Shown here in pieces: positions 1-9,378 of a stretch of 64,000 bases of DNA; the first letter of the stretch is position 1; every line of letters starts with the position of its first letter. Source of the stretch: Actinomyces denticolens (lineage in GTDB: Bacteria > Actinomycetota > Actinomycetes > Actinomycetales > Actinomycetaceae); the NCBI RefSeq assembly GCF_002072185.1, contig NZ_MVIW01000013.1, positions 1 to 64,000 on the forward strand. Direction: 5' to 3'. The notes beneath the pieces are model-generated. The model was not told the DNA's origin. It searched no databases and was given only the letters and a program-made list of their open reading frames with translations. Both the position numbers and the translations under genes were made by a program.

Positions 1-749
1 GCGGCCGGCGCGCCCGCGGTGGCGCTCGCGGCGGCCGTCGGGCCGGCCGTGGCCCCCGCGGCGCCGGCCGACGCCATCGCCTTCGTGAGGGACTCCAGCT
101 CGGCCCAGGTGGTGGGCACCTTGTACCCCGCCTCGGAGAAGGCCGACGGGGAGTACCAGATGAAGGACTTCACGGCCGCCATGAGGGGCGCGGCGTAGAG
201 CGTGCCGTCGTAGGTCCCGGCCTCGCCCCAGGTGCGCTCCCAGCCGAGCTCCACATTCGCCCCGACCTGGTTGGACAGGGCCACCAACTGGCCGTCCGCC
301 ACGAGCTCGGCGATGATCCCCGCCTGGGGGATGATCGCCAGGTCCCCATGGCGCCCGGCGCGCAGGTCCTCCTCGAGCGTGTCGGAGCCGGTGTGGACGA
401 CGTTGATGCCGGTGCAGACCGTGAAGGCCTCCAGGGAGGCCTCCAGGCGCTCGGCCTCGACGCCCGTCAGCGGCGAGGTGAGCGTGACCGAGGTGCCCCG
501 CAGCGCCGGGTCCACGTCGCAGCCGGGAGTGCCGCTGGCCTGCGCCCCGCCGATGCCCCTGGGCGCGCAGCCGACCAGGGCGGCGCCCGCCAGGACGAGC
601 GCCGTCGCCCCCATGGCCCGGCGTGAGGGACGGGGCGGGACCGGGCCACCGCCGGAGCCGATGGCATCGGCGACGCCCGGGGCGCCGGCGGCGATGCGGG
701 CACCCCCGGCGCTCCGGGCGGGTTCGGGACGGCGGACGATGGGGCTCAT
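1..749 (-). CDS. ABC transporter substrate-binding lipoprotein, partial
   Basis: The frame stays open from an ATG at 749 to the window edge, so about 249 N-terminal residues are seen and the C-terminus is missing. After ~45 Pro/Gly/Arg-rich residues there is a hydrophobic segment ending in the lipobox LVGC (Cys about residue 61), which predicts a lipid-anchored, extracytoplasmic protein. The mature part looks like a carbohydrate-type solute-binding protein: a beta strand SVTLTSPLTG, then DLAIIPQAG and APLMAAVKSFIWYSPSAF, a typical hinge and sugar-site layout. An Ala/Gly/Thr-rich insert lies at the window edge. It starts 26 bp after the HAD gene on the same strand. The first 45 residues are unusual, and an internal start is possible. 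Substrate unknown. Confidence 0.75.
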   Translation of the reverse strand, partial: MSPIVRRPEPARSAGGARIAAGAPGVADAIGSGGGPVPPRPSRRAMGATALVLAGAALVGCAPRGIGGAQASGTPGCDVDPALRGTSVTLTSPLTGVEAERLEASLEAFTVCTGINVVHTGSDTLEEDLRAGRHGDLAIIPQAGIIAELVADGQLVALSNQVGANVELGWERTWGEAGTYDGTLYAAPLMAAVKSFIWYSPSAFSEAGYKVPTTWAELESLTKAMASAGAAGATAGPTAAASATAGAPA

Positions 750-775
750 CAGGGTTCTTCTCTCTCAGCGGCCCA

Positions 776-1897
776 CTAGGATCGGGCGGTCAGGAGGTCG
801 ACGAGGGCATCGAGGACCGCTGCGCACCCATCGTGCCAGACGGACTCGGTGATGATGTCGGCACTCGCCTTGACGGACTCGGGCGCTGAGCCCATGGCCA
901 CGCCGAGGCCCGCCCAGCGGAGCATCTCGATGTCATTGGTCCCGTCCCCCACGGCCACCACCTGGGAGGCGTCGGTGCCCAGGCGGGCGGCCAGGCCCGC
1001 GAGCGCCGTCGCCTTCGAGACGCCCTCGGGGGCGACGTCGAGCCAGGAGGTCCAGCCGATCGAGTACTCCTCGACGGTTGAGGAGCCGGTGGCGCGGACG
1101 AGGTCGGTGAAGTCCTCCAGACTCATGGCCGGTGCGCGCAGCACCACGCGGTTGACGGGCCGCGAGACGATCTCCTCATGGCTGACCACGCGCTGGTCCT
1201 CGATAAGCTCGCCGTCGGGGAAGAGCCGGGTGACGAGGAAGCCCTCGTCGGGGACCTCGACGGCGAAGATGCCCTCCGGGATGGCCTCGCGCAGCGTGGA
1301 GATGACGTGAGTGGGGTCGAAGGTCACCGAGTCCACAACCTCGTGGCCACCCTCCAGGCCGGGGTCCAGGCGCAGGGTCAGGGCGCCATTGGCGCAGACC
1401 ATCCAGCCGTGGCGGACCCCGATGTGATGGGCGACCGGCAGGGAGGCGAACACGCTGCGCCCCGTGGAGACGACGATCCGGGCGCCGGTGGCGCCCAGGC
1501 GGCTCAGGGCGGCGTGGACGCGGTCGGAGACGCGCCCATCGCGGTCGAGGATGGTGCCGTCGACGTCGAGGGCGACGATGAGGCCGGGCCCCAGGGCGGG
1601 GCGGAAGGCCGGCGGGGTGGACGCGCCGACCGGGCCCGTGGCGTCGAGGATCGGGGCGATGGCCTCGACCCGGTTGGCGACGAGCAGGGCGTAGGCGTCA
1701 TCGTCCAGGGGACGGGCCCCCGCGGGCCCCGGGTAGTGCGTGGCCCCTCCGAGGCTGAGCCCCGGCGCGGAGTCGGGGTCGAGATCCGTCAGCGGCGCGC
1801 CCGAGGGGCGCACCTCCTCGACGGCATCCCACGGCTCGCCCGGGCCGGGCATGCCCGCCGCCCCCGCCTCGGGGCGCCGCGACCGGTCCAGGCTCAT
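776..1897 (-). CDS. HAD-superfamily (Cof-type) hydrolase
   Basis: A 373-residue phosphatase of the HAD IIB/Cof group, expected to dephosphorylate small phosphorylated metabolites in the cytosol. The nucleophile motif DVDGT (Asp111 and Asp113) is present, followed by STGRS and the C-terminal Mg-binding [10 protein letters not shown]. The cap lies between the second and third motifs. The first ~100 residues are an Ala/Pro/Gly-rich extension not usual in Cof proteins, so the start may be over-called, but the ATG at 1897 overlaps the serS stop by 4 bp (ATGA), which supports translational coupling. Substrate cannot be told from sequence. Confidence 0.88.
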   Translation of the reverse strand: MSLDRSRRPEAGAAGMPGPGEPWDAVEEVRPSGAPLTDLDPDSAPGLSLGGATHYPGPAGARPLDDDAYALLVANRVEAIAPILDATGPVGASTPPAFRPALGPGLIVALDVDGTILDRDGRVSDRVHAALSRLGATGARIVVSTGRSVFASLPVAHHIGVRHGWMVCANGALTLRLDPGLEGGHEVVDSVTFDPTHVISTLREAIPEGIFAVEVPDEGFLVTRLFPDGELIEDQRVVSHEEIVSRPVNRVVLRAPAMSLEDFTDLVRATGSSTVEEYSIGWTSWLDVAPEGVSKATALAGLAARLGTDASQVVAVGDGTNDIEMLRWAGLGVAMGSAPESVKASADIITESVWHDGCAAVLDALVDLLTARS

Positions 1898-3171
1898 CGC
1901 TCGACGGGCTCGATGACCTCGAGGCCACCCATGTAGGGGCGCAGGCCCTCGGGGACGACGACGGCGCCGTCGGCGCGCTGCTGGTTCTCCAGGATCGCCA
2001 CCATCCAGCGGGTGGTGGCCAGGGTGCCGTTGAGCGTGGCCACCGGCGCGGTGCCGCCCTCGCGGCGCTCGCGGATGCCCAGGCGCCGGGCCTGGAAGGT
2101 GGTGCAGTTGGAGGTGGAGGTGACCTCCATCCAGCGCTCCTGGGTGGGCAGCCAGGCCTCGCAGTCGAACTTGCGGGCGGCCGAGCTGCCCAGGTCCCCG
2201 GCGGCGGTGTCGATGACCCGGTAGGGCAGGCCGACGAGCGCCAGCATCTCCTCCTCCATGGCCAGGAGACGGGCGTGCTCGGCCTCGGCGTCCTCCGGGC
2301 GGCAGTAGGAGAACATCTCGGCCTTGTTGAACTGGTGGACGCGGATGATGCCGCGGGTGTCCTTGCCGGCGGCGCCGGCCTCGCGCCGGTAGCAGGTGGA
2401 CCAGCCGAGGTAGCGCTTGGGGCCGGCGGCCAGGTCGAGGATCTCGTCGGTGTGGTAGCCGGCCAGGGCCACCTCGGAGGTGCCGGTGAGGTAGAGGTCG
2501 TCCGCCGGGAGGTAGTAGATCTCGTCGCTGTGGGCGCCGAGGAACCCGGTGCCGCCCATGACGGCGGGGGACACGAGGGTCGGCGTCGTCATGGGGGTGA
2601 AGCCGTGGCGGCCGGCCAGGTCGAGGGCGGCGGTCATGAGCGCGAGCTCCAGGCGCATGCCCGCGCCCTTGAGGTAGTAGAAGCGGGCGCCGGAGACCTT
2701 CGCGCCGCGGCGCGTGTCGATGATGTCCAGGGCCTCGCCGAGGGCGAGGTGGTCGGCGGGGGTGAAGCCCTCGGCGCCGAAGTCGCGCGGCTCGCCGCCC
2801 TCGTGGCGCAGGACGATGTAGTCGTCCTCGCCACCGGTGGGCGCGCCGGCGATGAGGTTGGGGAACTGGCGGGCGAGATCGTCGAGCTCGGCGGCGGCGG
2901 CGTTCGCGGCGGCCTCGGCGGCCTTGACGCGCTCGGCGAGCTCCTTGGCACTGGCCAGGGCGGCGTCGCGCTCGGCCCCCGGGGAGGCCTTGCCGATCGC
3001 CTTCGACATGCTCTTCTGCTCGGCGCGCAGGGCCTCGAAGGCGCCCAGGAGCGAGCGGCGGGACTCATCAGCGGCGATGATGCGGTCGACGAGGTCGGTA
3101 TCGGCACCGCGGGCGCGCTGGCTGGCGCGGTACGGCTCTGGGTTCTCGCGGAGCTCGCGCAGATCGATCAT
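1894..3171 (-). CDS. serS: seryl-tRNA synthetase
   Basis: Charges tRNA-Ser with serine. The 425-residue protein has the N-terminal helical tRNA-binding arm (residues ~1-110, starting [15 protein letters not shown]) and the class II catalytic core: motif 2 in [14 protein letters not shown] followed by [11 protein letters not shown], and motif 3 in [18 protein letters not shown]. The frame is open further upstream, but MIDLREL is the standard family N-terminus. The hexamer TACACT lies 7 nt upstream of that ATG with no Shine-Dalgarno, so the mRNA is probably leaderless. The next gene (HAD phosphatase) overlaps its stop. Confidence 0.97.
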   Translation of the reverse strand: MIDLRELRENPEPYRASQRARGADTDLVDRIIAADESRRSLLGAFEALRAEQKSMSKAIGKASPGAERDAALASAKELAERVKAAEAAANAAAAELDDLARQFPNLIAGAPTGGEDDYIVLRHEGGEPRDFGAEGFTPADHLALGEALDIIDTRRGAKVSGARFYYLKGAGMRLELALMTAALDLAGRHGFTPMTTPTLVSPAVMGGTGFLGAHSDEIYYLPADDLYLTGTSEVALAGYHTDEILDLAAGPKRYLGWSTCYRREAGAAGKDTRGIIRVHQFNKAEMFSYCRPEDAEAEHARLLAMEEEMLALVGLPYRVIDTAAGDLGSSAARKFDCEAWLPTQERWMEVTSTSNCTTFQARRLGIRERREGGTAPVATLNGTLATTRWMVAILENQQRADGAVVVPEGLRPYMGGLEVIEPVER

Positions 3172-3178
3172 GAGACCG

Positions 3179-3184
3179 AGTGTA
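3179..3184 (-). promoter_or_regulatory. predicted -10 element of serS (leaderless)
   Basis: Minus-strand TACACT ends 7 nt before the serS ATG and no ribosome-binding site fits in between, which places the transcription start at or next to the start codon. Confidence 0.5.
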
Positions 3185-3334
3185 GCCAGCGCCCGGGTCG
3201 GGGCGCGCCGTCGATCCTGCGCGGGGCGAGGCGCCGCAGCGGTGCCGCTCACGCCCGGGGTGAGCGCTGCCCGCCTGGGCGCATGGACACTCCGAGGCGC
3301 CTTAGAAAACTTCTGCATTCATTGGAAAAGCGCC

Positions 3335-3340
3335 TATAGT
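3335..3340 (+). promoter_or_regulatory. candidate -10 element for oxyR
   Basis: TATAGT inside the only AT-rich patch of the serS/oxyR gap; a -35 is not convincing. It would give a 5' leader of about 150 nt. Confidence 0.3.
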
Positions 3341-3499
3341 GAGGTCAATAGCGGCTCCACCTGCGAGCTCACCTGTCCGACGCGGCTTCCCTGGGCCGCC
3401 CGACCCCCACGCGGCCCGTCCCTGCGCGGACGAGCGTGCCCCGGATCCCTCGACACTCCCAAACCCGATACATGCCCCATCCTCACCCCAGGAATCGCT

Positions 3500-4447
3500 A
3501 TGCCCTCCTCCTCGCTGCCATCCTTCTCGCAGTTGCGCGCCTTCGTCGCACTGTGCGACCACCAGCACTTCGGTGAGGCCGCTGCCACCCTCGGCGTCTC
3601 CCAGCCCAGCCTCTCGCAGGCGATCACCGCCCTGGAGAAGCGGGTGGGCGGGGAGCTCGTCGAGCGCACCACGCGGCGCGTGCTCGTCACGCCCCTCGGC
3701 GAGACCCTGCTGTCCTACGCCCGCGAGGCGGTCCTCGCGGCGGAGGCCTTCTCCGACGCCGTCACGAACCAGGGCGCGGCCCTGACCGGGGCGCTGCGGC
3801 TGGGGGTCATCCCGACCCTCGCCCCTTACATCGCGCCGGTCCTGCTCGACGGCCTGCGCGAGAACCACCCGCAGCTCCAGCCCGAGATGCGCGAGATGGT
3901 CACCGGGGACATCCTGGACATGCTGGGCCAGGGCCGTCTCGACGCCGCCATCATCGCCGTCGACTCCGACATCCCCCGCATCACCGCGGTGCCGATGTTC
4001 GACGAGCCACTCGTCATCCTCACCTCCGCCGATCACCCCTGGGCGGGCCGCGAGGATGTCTCCCCCGAGGAGCTCGACGAGGAGAACCTCCTCCTCCTCG
4101 ACGAGGGCAACTGCCTGCGGGACCAGACCCTCGCCCTGTGCCAGCGCTACGGCAACCGCCCCCCGGTCGCGGTGGCGACCACCCTGTCCACGGTCATGCG
4201 GATGGTGGCGCACGGTGTGGGCATCACCGTCATCCCCGAGGGCGCGCTGAGCCTGCTCGGCGGCACGGACGCCCACGGGGTGGCCCGCTTCGCCGCCCCC
4301 ACACCGGTGCGCCACATCGCCCTGGTCCACCGCGCCTCCTCCTCGCGCACCGAGGATTTCGCCCAGCTCGCCGAGATCGGCACCGATCTCATGCGGTCGA
4401 CCGGGTTGCCGATTCTGGAGCCCACGGCGCCCGCCGAGAGCGCCTGA
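3500..4447 (+). CDS. oxyR: LysR-type hydrogen peroxide sensor/regulator OxyR
   Basis: A 315-residue LysR-family transcription factor. An N-terminal winged helix-turn-helix (residues ~8-66, FGEAAATLGVSQPSLSQ) is followed by a periplasmic-binding-like effector domain. The motif EGNCLRDQ plus LALC places Cys205 and Cys214 nine residues apart, matching the redox pair Cys199/Cys208 of E. coli OxyR, so peroxide sensing by a disulfide is a good call. The ATG at 3500 has AGGA 7 nt upstream and gives the standard family N-terminus; a longer open frame upstream is non-coding. Expected targets are catalase or peroxiredoxin genes, none of which lie in this window. Confidence 0.93.
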   Translation: MPSSSLPSFSQLRAFVALCDHQHFGEAAATLGVSQPSLSQAITALEKRVGGELVERTTRRVLVTPLGETLLSYAREAVLAAEAFSDAVTNQGAALTGALRLGVIPTLAPYIAPVLLDGLRENHPQLQPEMREMVTGDILDMLGQGRLDAAIIAVDSDIPRITAVPMFDEPLVILTSADHPWAGREDVSPEELDEENLLLLDEGNCLRDQTLALCQRYGNRPPVAVATTLSTVMRMVAHGVGITVIPEGALSLLGGTDAHGVARFAAPTPVRHIALVHRASSSRTEDFAQLAEIGTDLMRSTGLPILEPTAPAESA

Positions 4448-4476
4448 GACGGCCGCGCCGATCCGATCGCGACCGC

Positions 4477-5457
4477 ATGAGCGGGCTGGCCTGCGTCGTC
4501 GTCAACCCCTCCAAGCGGGGGGCGACGCCGCGCCTGCGCGCCGCCCTCGACGCTGAGCTGCGCGGCGCCGGCTGGGGGCGCGTCGCCTGGGCGACCACGA
4601 CCCCCGAGCAGCACGGGGCCCGCCAGGCCGCAAGGGCCGTGGAGGCCGGCGCAGGGCTGGTCATCGCCGTCGGCGGGGATGGGACCGTTCGGGCCGTCGC
4701 CGACGGCCTGGCCGCGGCCGACGGCGCCCGCGGCGGGGTGGAGCTGGGCATCGTCCCGCTCGGCACGGCGAACCTCGCGGCCCGCGGCCTCGGCATCCCG
4801 CTGCGCCGGTGGTCGGCACTGCGCCTGGCCGCCGGCGCTGAGGGGCACTGGGCCGCGCCGATCGACCTGCTGCGGGTGAGCACGGACGCGCTCGAGGCCG
4901 CCGGAGCGCCCCCGGAGCCCTGCCTGGTGGTGACCGGCATCGGATTCGACGCCCGGCTCGTGGCCGCCACCCGCGCCGGGCTCAAGCGCCGCGCCGGCTG
5001 GGGCGCTTACGCGATCGCGGCCGCGCGGAGCCTGGGGGCGCCCCGCCTGCCGATGAGCATCAGCGTCGACGGCGGGGCCCGGGAGGGCTCCCGGGAGAGG
5101 ACCCGCGCCCGCTGCCTGCTCATCGCGAACTCGGGCCGGCTTCCCGCCGGGATCCGACTGCTGCCGGGGGCCCGCATGGACGATGGCGCGCTCGATGTGG
5201 CCGTGATCGACGCGAGGCGCGGCCTGGCCGGATGGGCCTCGCTCGCCCGCCAGGTCCTGCCGCCCGCTCCCGCCCGCTACTCGGCGCCCGGGCGGGCCCT
5301 GGCCGAGGTGCGCCTGAGCCGCGGGCGCGAAGTGGTGGTGGGGCTGGATGGGCCCGCGCCGCTGGAGATCGACGGCGAGCTGCTCGCCCCCGCCAGGCGG
5401 GTGCGCGCGCGCGTGGAGCCCAGCGCCGTCGTCGTCCGCGTGCCGCGGCCGAGATGA
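4477..5457 (+). CDS. diacylglycerol/lipid kinase family protein (YegS/DagK-like)
   Basis: A 326-residue protein of the diacylglycerol kinase catalytic family, which phosphorylates lipid alcohols with ATP at the membrane. The nucleotide-binding loop VGGDGTVRAVADGL and the following PLGTANLAARGL (GTxN) are intact. The C-terminal half carries GIGFDA and LDVAVIDARRG, typical of the second domain. It begins 29 nt after oxyR and may be co-transcribed with it. No membrane segment is present. The exact lipid substrate cannot be told. Confidence 0.88.
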   Translation: MSGLACVVVNPSKRGATPRLRAALDAELRGAGWGRVAWATTTPEQHGARQAARAVEAGAGLVIAVGGDGTVRAVADGLAAADGARGGVELGIVPLGTANLAARGLGIPLRRWSALRLAAGAEGHWAAPIDLLRVSTDALEAAGAPPEPCLVVTGIGFDARLVAATRAGLKRRAGWGAYAIAAARSLGAPRLPMSISVDGGAREGSRERTRARCLLIANSGRLPAGIRLLPGARMDDGALDVAVIDARRGLAGWASLARQVLPPAPARYSAPGRALAEVRLSRGREVVVGLDGPAPLEIDGELLAPARRVRARVEPSAVVVRVPRPR

Positions 5458-5498
5458 GCCGGGATGCACCGGGAAGAGCCGGGACGGGCTGAGGCGGC

Positions 5499-6434
5499 CT
5501 ACAGCGTGCGGCCGGCGAGGACGTCGGCCACCCAGGCGCGGGCCACCATGAAGTCCTTGTCGCTCGTGCCGGCGCTGACCACCACCGGGCGGCCGTCGAG
5601 CCGGGGGTAGGAGCCGAGGAAGCGGACCATCGGGCAGGTCCGGTGCAGGCCGATGAAGGCGGCCTGCACGCGCTCCTCACGAATATGCCCCTCGATGTCG
5701 ATGCTGAAGCGGTAGCGGCCCAGGGAGTCGCCCACGGGGCGGGACTCGATGCGCGAGAGGTTGACCCCGCGGGCGCTGAACTGCTCGAGCATGTCGAGCA
5801 GGGCGCCGGCGCGGTCGTGCGGGAGCTGGACCATGAGGGTCGTCTTGTCAGCGCCGGTCGGCTCGGAGACCCGCCCGGGGCGGGAGATCACGACGAAGCG
5901 GGTGACGGCGTCGGGGTTGTCCGCCACGCCGCCGGCGATCACGCTCAGGCCGTACTGCTGGGCGGCCAGCGGGTTGCACAGGACCGCCTGGAAGCCGACC
6001 TCGGCGCCCTCGGCGAGCGCCTTGGCGGGGGCGGAGGTGGAGGTGCCGGCCACGTAGACGGCGTCGGGGAGGGTGGCGTGAGCCCAGCCGCGGCACTGCG
6101 CCCAGGCGTGGGGGTGGGTGGAGATGGCCCGCACGTCCTCCAGGCGGGTGCCGGCGCGACCGGCGAGCACGAAGGTGATGTTGATGGCCACCTCGGCGGT
6201 GATGACCAGCGGGGAGGAGGCGATGAGGTTGTCGATCGTGGCGTTGACTCCGCCCTCGACCGAGTTCTCGATGGGGACAACGGCGGAGGCGGCCTCGCGC
6301 TCGCGCACCCGGTCCAGGGCGGTGGGCACATCGGGGCAGGGCTGGGCGTCGACGCCCGCGGGCGCGACGGCGCGCAGGGCCATCTCGCTGAAGGTGCCGG
6401 CGGGACCGAGGAAGGACCAGACAGGAGCGCTCAT
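5499..6434 (-). CDS. pheA: prephenate dehydratase
   Basis: Converts prephenate to phenylpyruvate in phenylalanine synthesis. The 311-residue protein has the monofunctional actinobacterial layout: a dehydratase domain (residues ~1-185) starting FLGPAGTFSEMAL, with VVPIENSVEGGVN and the catalytic Thr region VTRFVVISR, then a C-terminal ACT domain (GALLDMLEQFSARGVNLSRIESRP) that would bind phenylalanine for feedback control. The ESRP motif is the usual regulatory signature. TACCCT 7 nt before the ATG suggests a leaderless transcript. It converges on the lipid-kinase gene with a 41-bp gap. Confidence 0.96.
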   Translation of the reverse strand: MSAPVWSFLGPAGTFSEMALRAVAPAGVDAQPCPDVPTALDRVREREAASAVVPIENSVEGGVNATIDNLIASSPLVITAEVAINITFVLAGRAGTRLEDVRAISTHPHAWAQCRGWAHATLPDAVYVAGTSTSAPAKALAEGAEVGFQAVLCNPLAAQQYGLSVIAGGVADNPDAVTRFVVISRPGRVSEPTGADKTTLMVQLPHDRAGALLDMLEQFSARGVNLSRIESRPVGDSLGRYRFSIDIEGHIREERVQAAFIGLHRTCPMVRFLGSYPRLDGRPVVVSAGTSDKDFMVARAWVADVLAGRTL

Positions 6435-6441
6435 GGTCCCG

Positions 6442-6447
6442 AGGGTA
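6442..6447 (-). promoter_or_regulatory. predicted -10 element of pheA (leaderless)
   Basis: Minus-strand TACCCT, 7 nt before the pheA ATG, with no Shine-Dalgarno in the gap. Confidence 0.5.
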
Positions 6448-6480
6448 TCCGCGCCCGTCTCAGCGCGTCGCCGCCGTCCG

Positions 6481-6553
6481 CCGAGACCGGTCGATAACGT
6501 CATCGAGACCGGCTCTCCGAGCCGGTCTCGATGACGTTATCGACCGGTCTCGG
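6481..6553. repeat. CGAGACCGGT-family repeat, perfect 35-bp inverted repeat
   Basis: Arms 6481-6515 and 6519-6553 are perfect reverse complements over 35 bp around a 3-nt loop (TCC). Each arm contains two CGAGACCGG cores 22 bp apart, separated by a variable block. It sits between the divergent pheA and 6667 genes, so it is not simply a transcription terminator of a convergent pair. Related copies lie at 9285, 18358, 50996, 53911 and 54053. Confidence 0.9.
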
Positions 6554-6666
6554 CGAAGGGGGACGGGGGGGGGAGTGGAGCGCCCCAATATGCGGACTCG
6601 CCGCACGGCGGGGGATGAACCATGACAATATGCGACCTGCCTCACTCTCAATTCCGAAGGTGCATG

Positions 6667-9273
6667 ATGAGAGACGATTCCACCCTTCCAGACGATCAGT
6701 CCCACTCTTCCGACGAGGCAACTGAGACGCAGGGCCCGATGCCCATGGCCCCGCCCCCGCCCCATCAGGAAGCGCAGGGCTCGCCCCAGCCCTACCCCGC
6801 TCAGCCATCGGCCTTCCAGGCGCCGCCGGGCATCGTGTCCCAAGCGGTGTCGCCACTGGGCCGCGCGCCCGCGCAGATCTCCTTCCTGCTGACCCTCGCC
6901 GCAGTGCTCGGCACGGCGCTCATCTCCGCGATCCTCATCCTCGTGGCCATCACGTCCTCCGTGGACAAGGCGCCGTCCGGGGCCTCCCTGCTCGTGGTCG
7001 CCATGGGCTACAGCCTGGGCGGGCACCTGACGGGCGGCATCGACGGGGGCTCGGACGGATCGGTATCCATCGGGGCGTCCATGCTCCCCCTGGGCACGCT
7101 GGCCGCCGCGGCCGCTCTCGTGCACCTCCTCGCGCGCCGCCGCGCGCACCAGGACGAGTCCTGGGCGCCGTTCGGCGCCGTCGCCCTGCGCGCGGCCCTG
7201 GAGGCGCTGGCCGTCGCCGTCGTCGCCTGTCTCCTGACCGGCATCGTCTCCCTGTCCGGCGAGGGCATCAACCGCGACCTCGAGAAGGGCGAGATCCACG
7301 CCTCACCGGTGTGGATCCTCCTCATCGTCTGGGTCCTCGTCTTCGGCGCGCTGACGGCCGCGCGCGCCGGGAGCGCCCTGCTGGCGCGCGCCCCCGGGGC
7401 CGTCCAGCAGGTGGTACGCGAGCTCGGAGGGCTCGCCTGGGCGGTCGGCGTGGTCCTCGGTCCCGTCACCGTGCTGGGCGCCATCGTGGGCGCCGTGCTC
7501 AACGACGCCGCCCCCGCGATCCTCGTCATCCCCGTCTACCTGGGCAACCTGCTCGTCTACGCGCTCAGCCTGGGCACGCTCGGCGGAGCATCGTTCTCCG
7601 CGAGTCGGCGCGACATCTTCGGCATCTTCGACGACATCCCGGCCGACGCCGGGAGGACGACGAGCCTGGCCTGGGATGCGCTGGGCGGCTGGTCGGCCCT
7701 GCTGTTCCTGGCGGTCCTCGTGCTCCTGGTGGTGGCCGCGGCGCGCATCGGCGCGCGCCGCCGGCGCCTGGCCGCGCCTTCCTTCGAGCGCGTCTGGCAG
7801 TTGCCGGTCGTGGGTCTCGTCCTCGCTGTCGTGGCGCTCCACCTGCTGGTCCCTCTGAGGGTTCATATCGGCGTCTCCATCGCGCAGTTGGCGTCCGGCA
7901 GCGCGGGCTTCTCCCTCGGCTCGTCGTGGTGGTCCTCGCTCGCACTCGCGCTCATCCTGCTGGTGATCTCCGTGCTCGCCGAGTACATCCCAGGCCTGCT
8001 CCACGCCAATGCGGGCTCACTGCTGCGCCTCATCGGCGGTGGTGCCACCGTCGACCGCTGGGTCGCGGGCCTGCCAGCGACCGGAGCGCTCCCGACGGCG
8101 CCCGCCGTCTATCCCGCCGCCCCAGCAACGCCTCCGCCGCCGGGGACCTCCGCGCTCACTCCCGGCACGGGAACCTTCCCGGTCGGCGCGCCCCTCGCGA
8201 CGGGGGCCGCTGCACCCGCGCCGGCCCTCCCGACCCCCATGAGCCCCCGGTCGCGCCGTCGCCTCAAGCTCATCACGGGCGCCGTCGTCGGCTGCCTCGC
8301 GCTCCTCATGGGCGTCTTCGTCGCGGTCGAGGTGCTCAACTCCCGGCGCTCCCCCGAGAAAGCGGTCGAGAAGTACCTCGATCTCGTGGCCGCCGGGAAT
8401 GCCTCCGAGGCCACGGCCATGGTGGACCCAGGCGTGTCGAACGATCAGCGCGCGCTCCTGACGGACTCGGCCATGTCCGCGGCGACGTCGCGGATCACGG
8501 TGGTCGACGTCGAGGAGAAGGGGAAGGGGGACGACGAGAAGCGGGTCGAGGCCACGCTGTCCCTCAATGGCGAGCAGTTCACCCAGATCTTCACCGTGTC
8601 CTCCGAGGACAAGTCCTTCGGCCTGCTCAACAACTGGAAGGTGGAGACCTCGCTGGCCATGCCCGTCCAGCTGTCCTCCGAGTCATTGGGAGGCCTCAGC
8701 GTGGGCGGCACCGAGGTCGCTCTGGAGAACCCGAACAAGGGCTCGAAGGGGCTGACGTCCTCGGAGCGCACCGGCGGAACCGCCACCCAGTACATGTACC
8801 CCGGCATCTACCCCGTCGCCAGCACGTCGGCGACCTCCACCTATGTCACCACTGACGAATCCTCGGTCACGGTCCTGCCCGGCGACAGCGGCGCCTCGGC
8901 GGGAACTCTTCTCGCCGTCGAGGGCGAGGCGACCGAGGAGCTCAAGCAGTACGTCCTGACCAAGATCAACGAGAAGGCCACGAGCTGCGTGACGCCGCCG
9001 ACCAATATCGACAGCCTCTGCCCCGACGAGCTGCAGGCCACGGACCTGGCGTCGCTCTCGGTGACGACTCCGGCGAGCACGGTGACCATGAACGACGCCT
9101 CCATCTTCAAGAGCGGGACGATCGTCTTCACCTACCGGAAGGACCCCTCCGCGTGGGACAAGAACCCGAAGGACCGGACGGTGAAATACACCTTCTCCGG
9201 GACGGTCGAGCTGTCGGGGAGCGGCGACCCGGAGGTGACCGTCACCCGAGCGGTTCACGCCTACGGTCTCTGA
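6667..9273 (+). CDS. polytopic membrane protein with extracytoplasmic C-terminal domain, unknown function
   Basis: About 868 residues; not assigned to a known family. A Pro/Gln-rich N-terminal ~55 residues precedes roughly ten hydrophobic segments (residues ~65-455). After a second Pro/Ala-rich linker and one more membrane helix (LITGAVVGCLALLMGVFVAV) there is a ~280-residue likely extracytoplasmic domain. That domain begins RRSPEKAVEKYLDLVAAGNASEA, which looks like an NTF2/DUF4878-like fold, and it has Cys residues that could pair. Starts at 6622 and 6664 are also open; 6667 is preferred because GAAGG lies about 6 nt upstream. The same architecture is common in Actinomyces-like genomes, judged from memory. 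Confidence 0.7.
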   Translation: MRDDSTLPDDQSHSSDEATETQGPMPMAPPPPHQEAQGSPQPYPAQPSAFQAPPGIVSQAVSPLGRAPAQISFLLTLAAVLGTALISAILILVAITSSVDKAPSGASLLVVAMGYSLGGHLTGGIDGGSDGSVSIGASMLPLGTLAAAAALVHLLARRRAHQDESWAPFGAVALRAALEALAVAVVACLLTGIVSLSGEGINRDLEKGEIHASPVWILLIVWVLVFGALTAARAGSALLARAPGAVQQVVRELGGLAWAVGVVLGPVTVLGAIVGAVLNDAAPAILVIPVYLGNLLVYALSLGTLGGASFSASRRDIFGIFDDIPADAGRTTSLAWDALGGWSALLFLAVLVLLVVAAARIGARRRRLAAPSFERVWQLPVVGLVLAVVALHLLVPLRVHIGVSIAQLASGSAGFSLGSSWWSSLALALILLVISVLAEYIPGLLHANAGSLLRLIGGGATVDRWVAGLPATGALPTAPAVYPAAPATPPPPGTSALTPGTGTFPVGAPLATGAAAPAPALPTPMSPRSRRRLKLITGAVVGCLALLMGVFVAVEVLNSRRSPEKAVEKYLDLVAAGNASEATAMVDPGVSNDQRALLTDSAMSAATSRITVVDVEEKGKGDDEKRVEATLSLNGEQFTQIFTVSSEDKSFGLLNNWKVETSLAMPVQLSSESLGGLSVGGTEVALENPNKGSKGLTSSERTGGTATQYMYPGIYPVASTSATSTYVTTDESSVTVLPGDSGASAGTLLAVEGEATEELKQYVLTKINEKATSCVTPPTNIDSLCPDELQATDLASLSVTTPASTVTMNDASIFKSGTIVFTYRKDPSAWDKNPKDRTVKYTFSGTVELSGSGDPEVTVTRAVHAYGL

Positions 9274-9284
9274 CCTCTTCCCAC

Positions 9285-9355
9285 CGAGACCGGTCGAAGT
9301 GGCGATCGAGACCGGTTCTCCGAATCGGTCTCGATCGCCACTTCGACCGGTCTCG
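9285..9355. repeat. CGAGACCGGT-family repeat, 34-bp inverted repeat
   Basis: Arms 9285-9318 and 9322-9355 match at 33 of 34 positions around the same TCC loop as the copy at 6481, but the variable block between cores differs (aagtggcg here, ataacgtc there). It lies just after the stop of the upstream gene and ends 12 bp before the -10 of the next. Confidence 0.9.
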
Positions 9356-9366
9356 CGCGGGGGCCG

Positions 9367-9372
9367 TAGGCT
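9367..9372 (+). promoter_or_regulatory. predicted -10 element of the 9379 gene (leaderless)
   Basis: TAGGCT followed by 6 nt and the GTG start; no Shine-Dalgarno. It shows that this gene has its own promoter after the repeat. Confidence 0.55.
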
Positions 9373-9378
9373 TCTCGG

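Larger units (their letters stand above)
3172..3499. other. 328-bp divergent intergenic region serS/oxyR
   Basis: No gene is supported here. It holds the serS -10 element at its left end. In the middle is an AT-rich patch (about 3302-3350) that stands out from the GC-rich surroundings, with TATAGT at 3335-3340 as a candidate oxyR -10. The rest is GC-rich leader up to the oxyR start. OxyR proteins usually repress their own gene, so an operator near 3302-3350 is plausible, but no full ATAG/CTAT OxyR consensus could be assembled. Confidence 0.4.

Noticed and set aside
2837-3499. An N-terminal extension of oxyR by 221 codons
   Set aside because: It runs antisense through serS and has no ribosome-binding site; the LysR family N-terminus begins at 3500.
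3172-3499. T-box leader for serS
   Set aside because: The -10 element lies 7 nt from the start codon, leaving no leader; no T-box AGGGUGGNACCGCG-like motif was seen.
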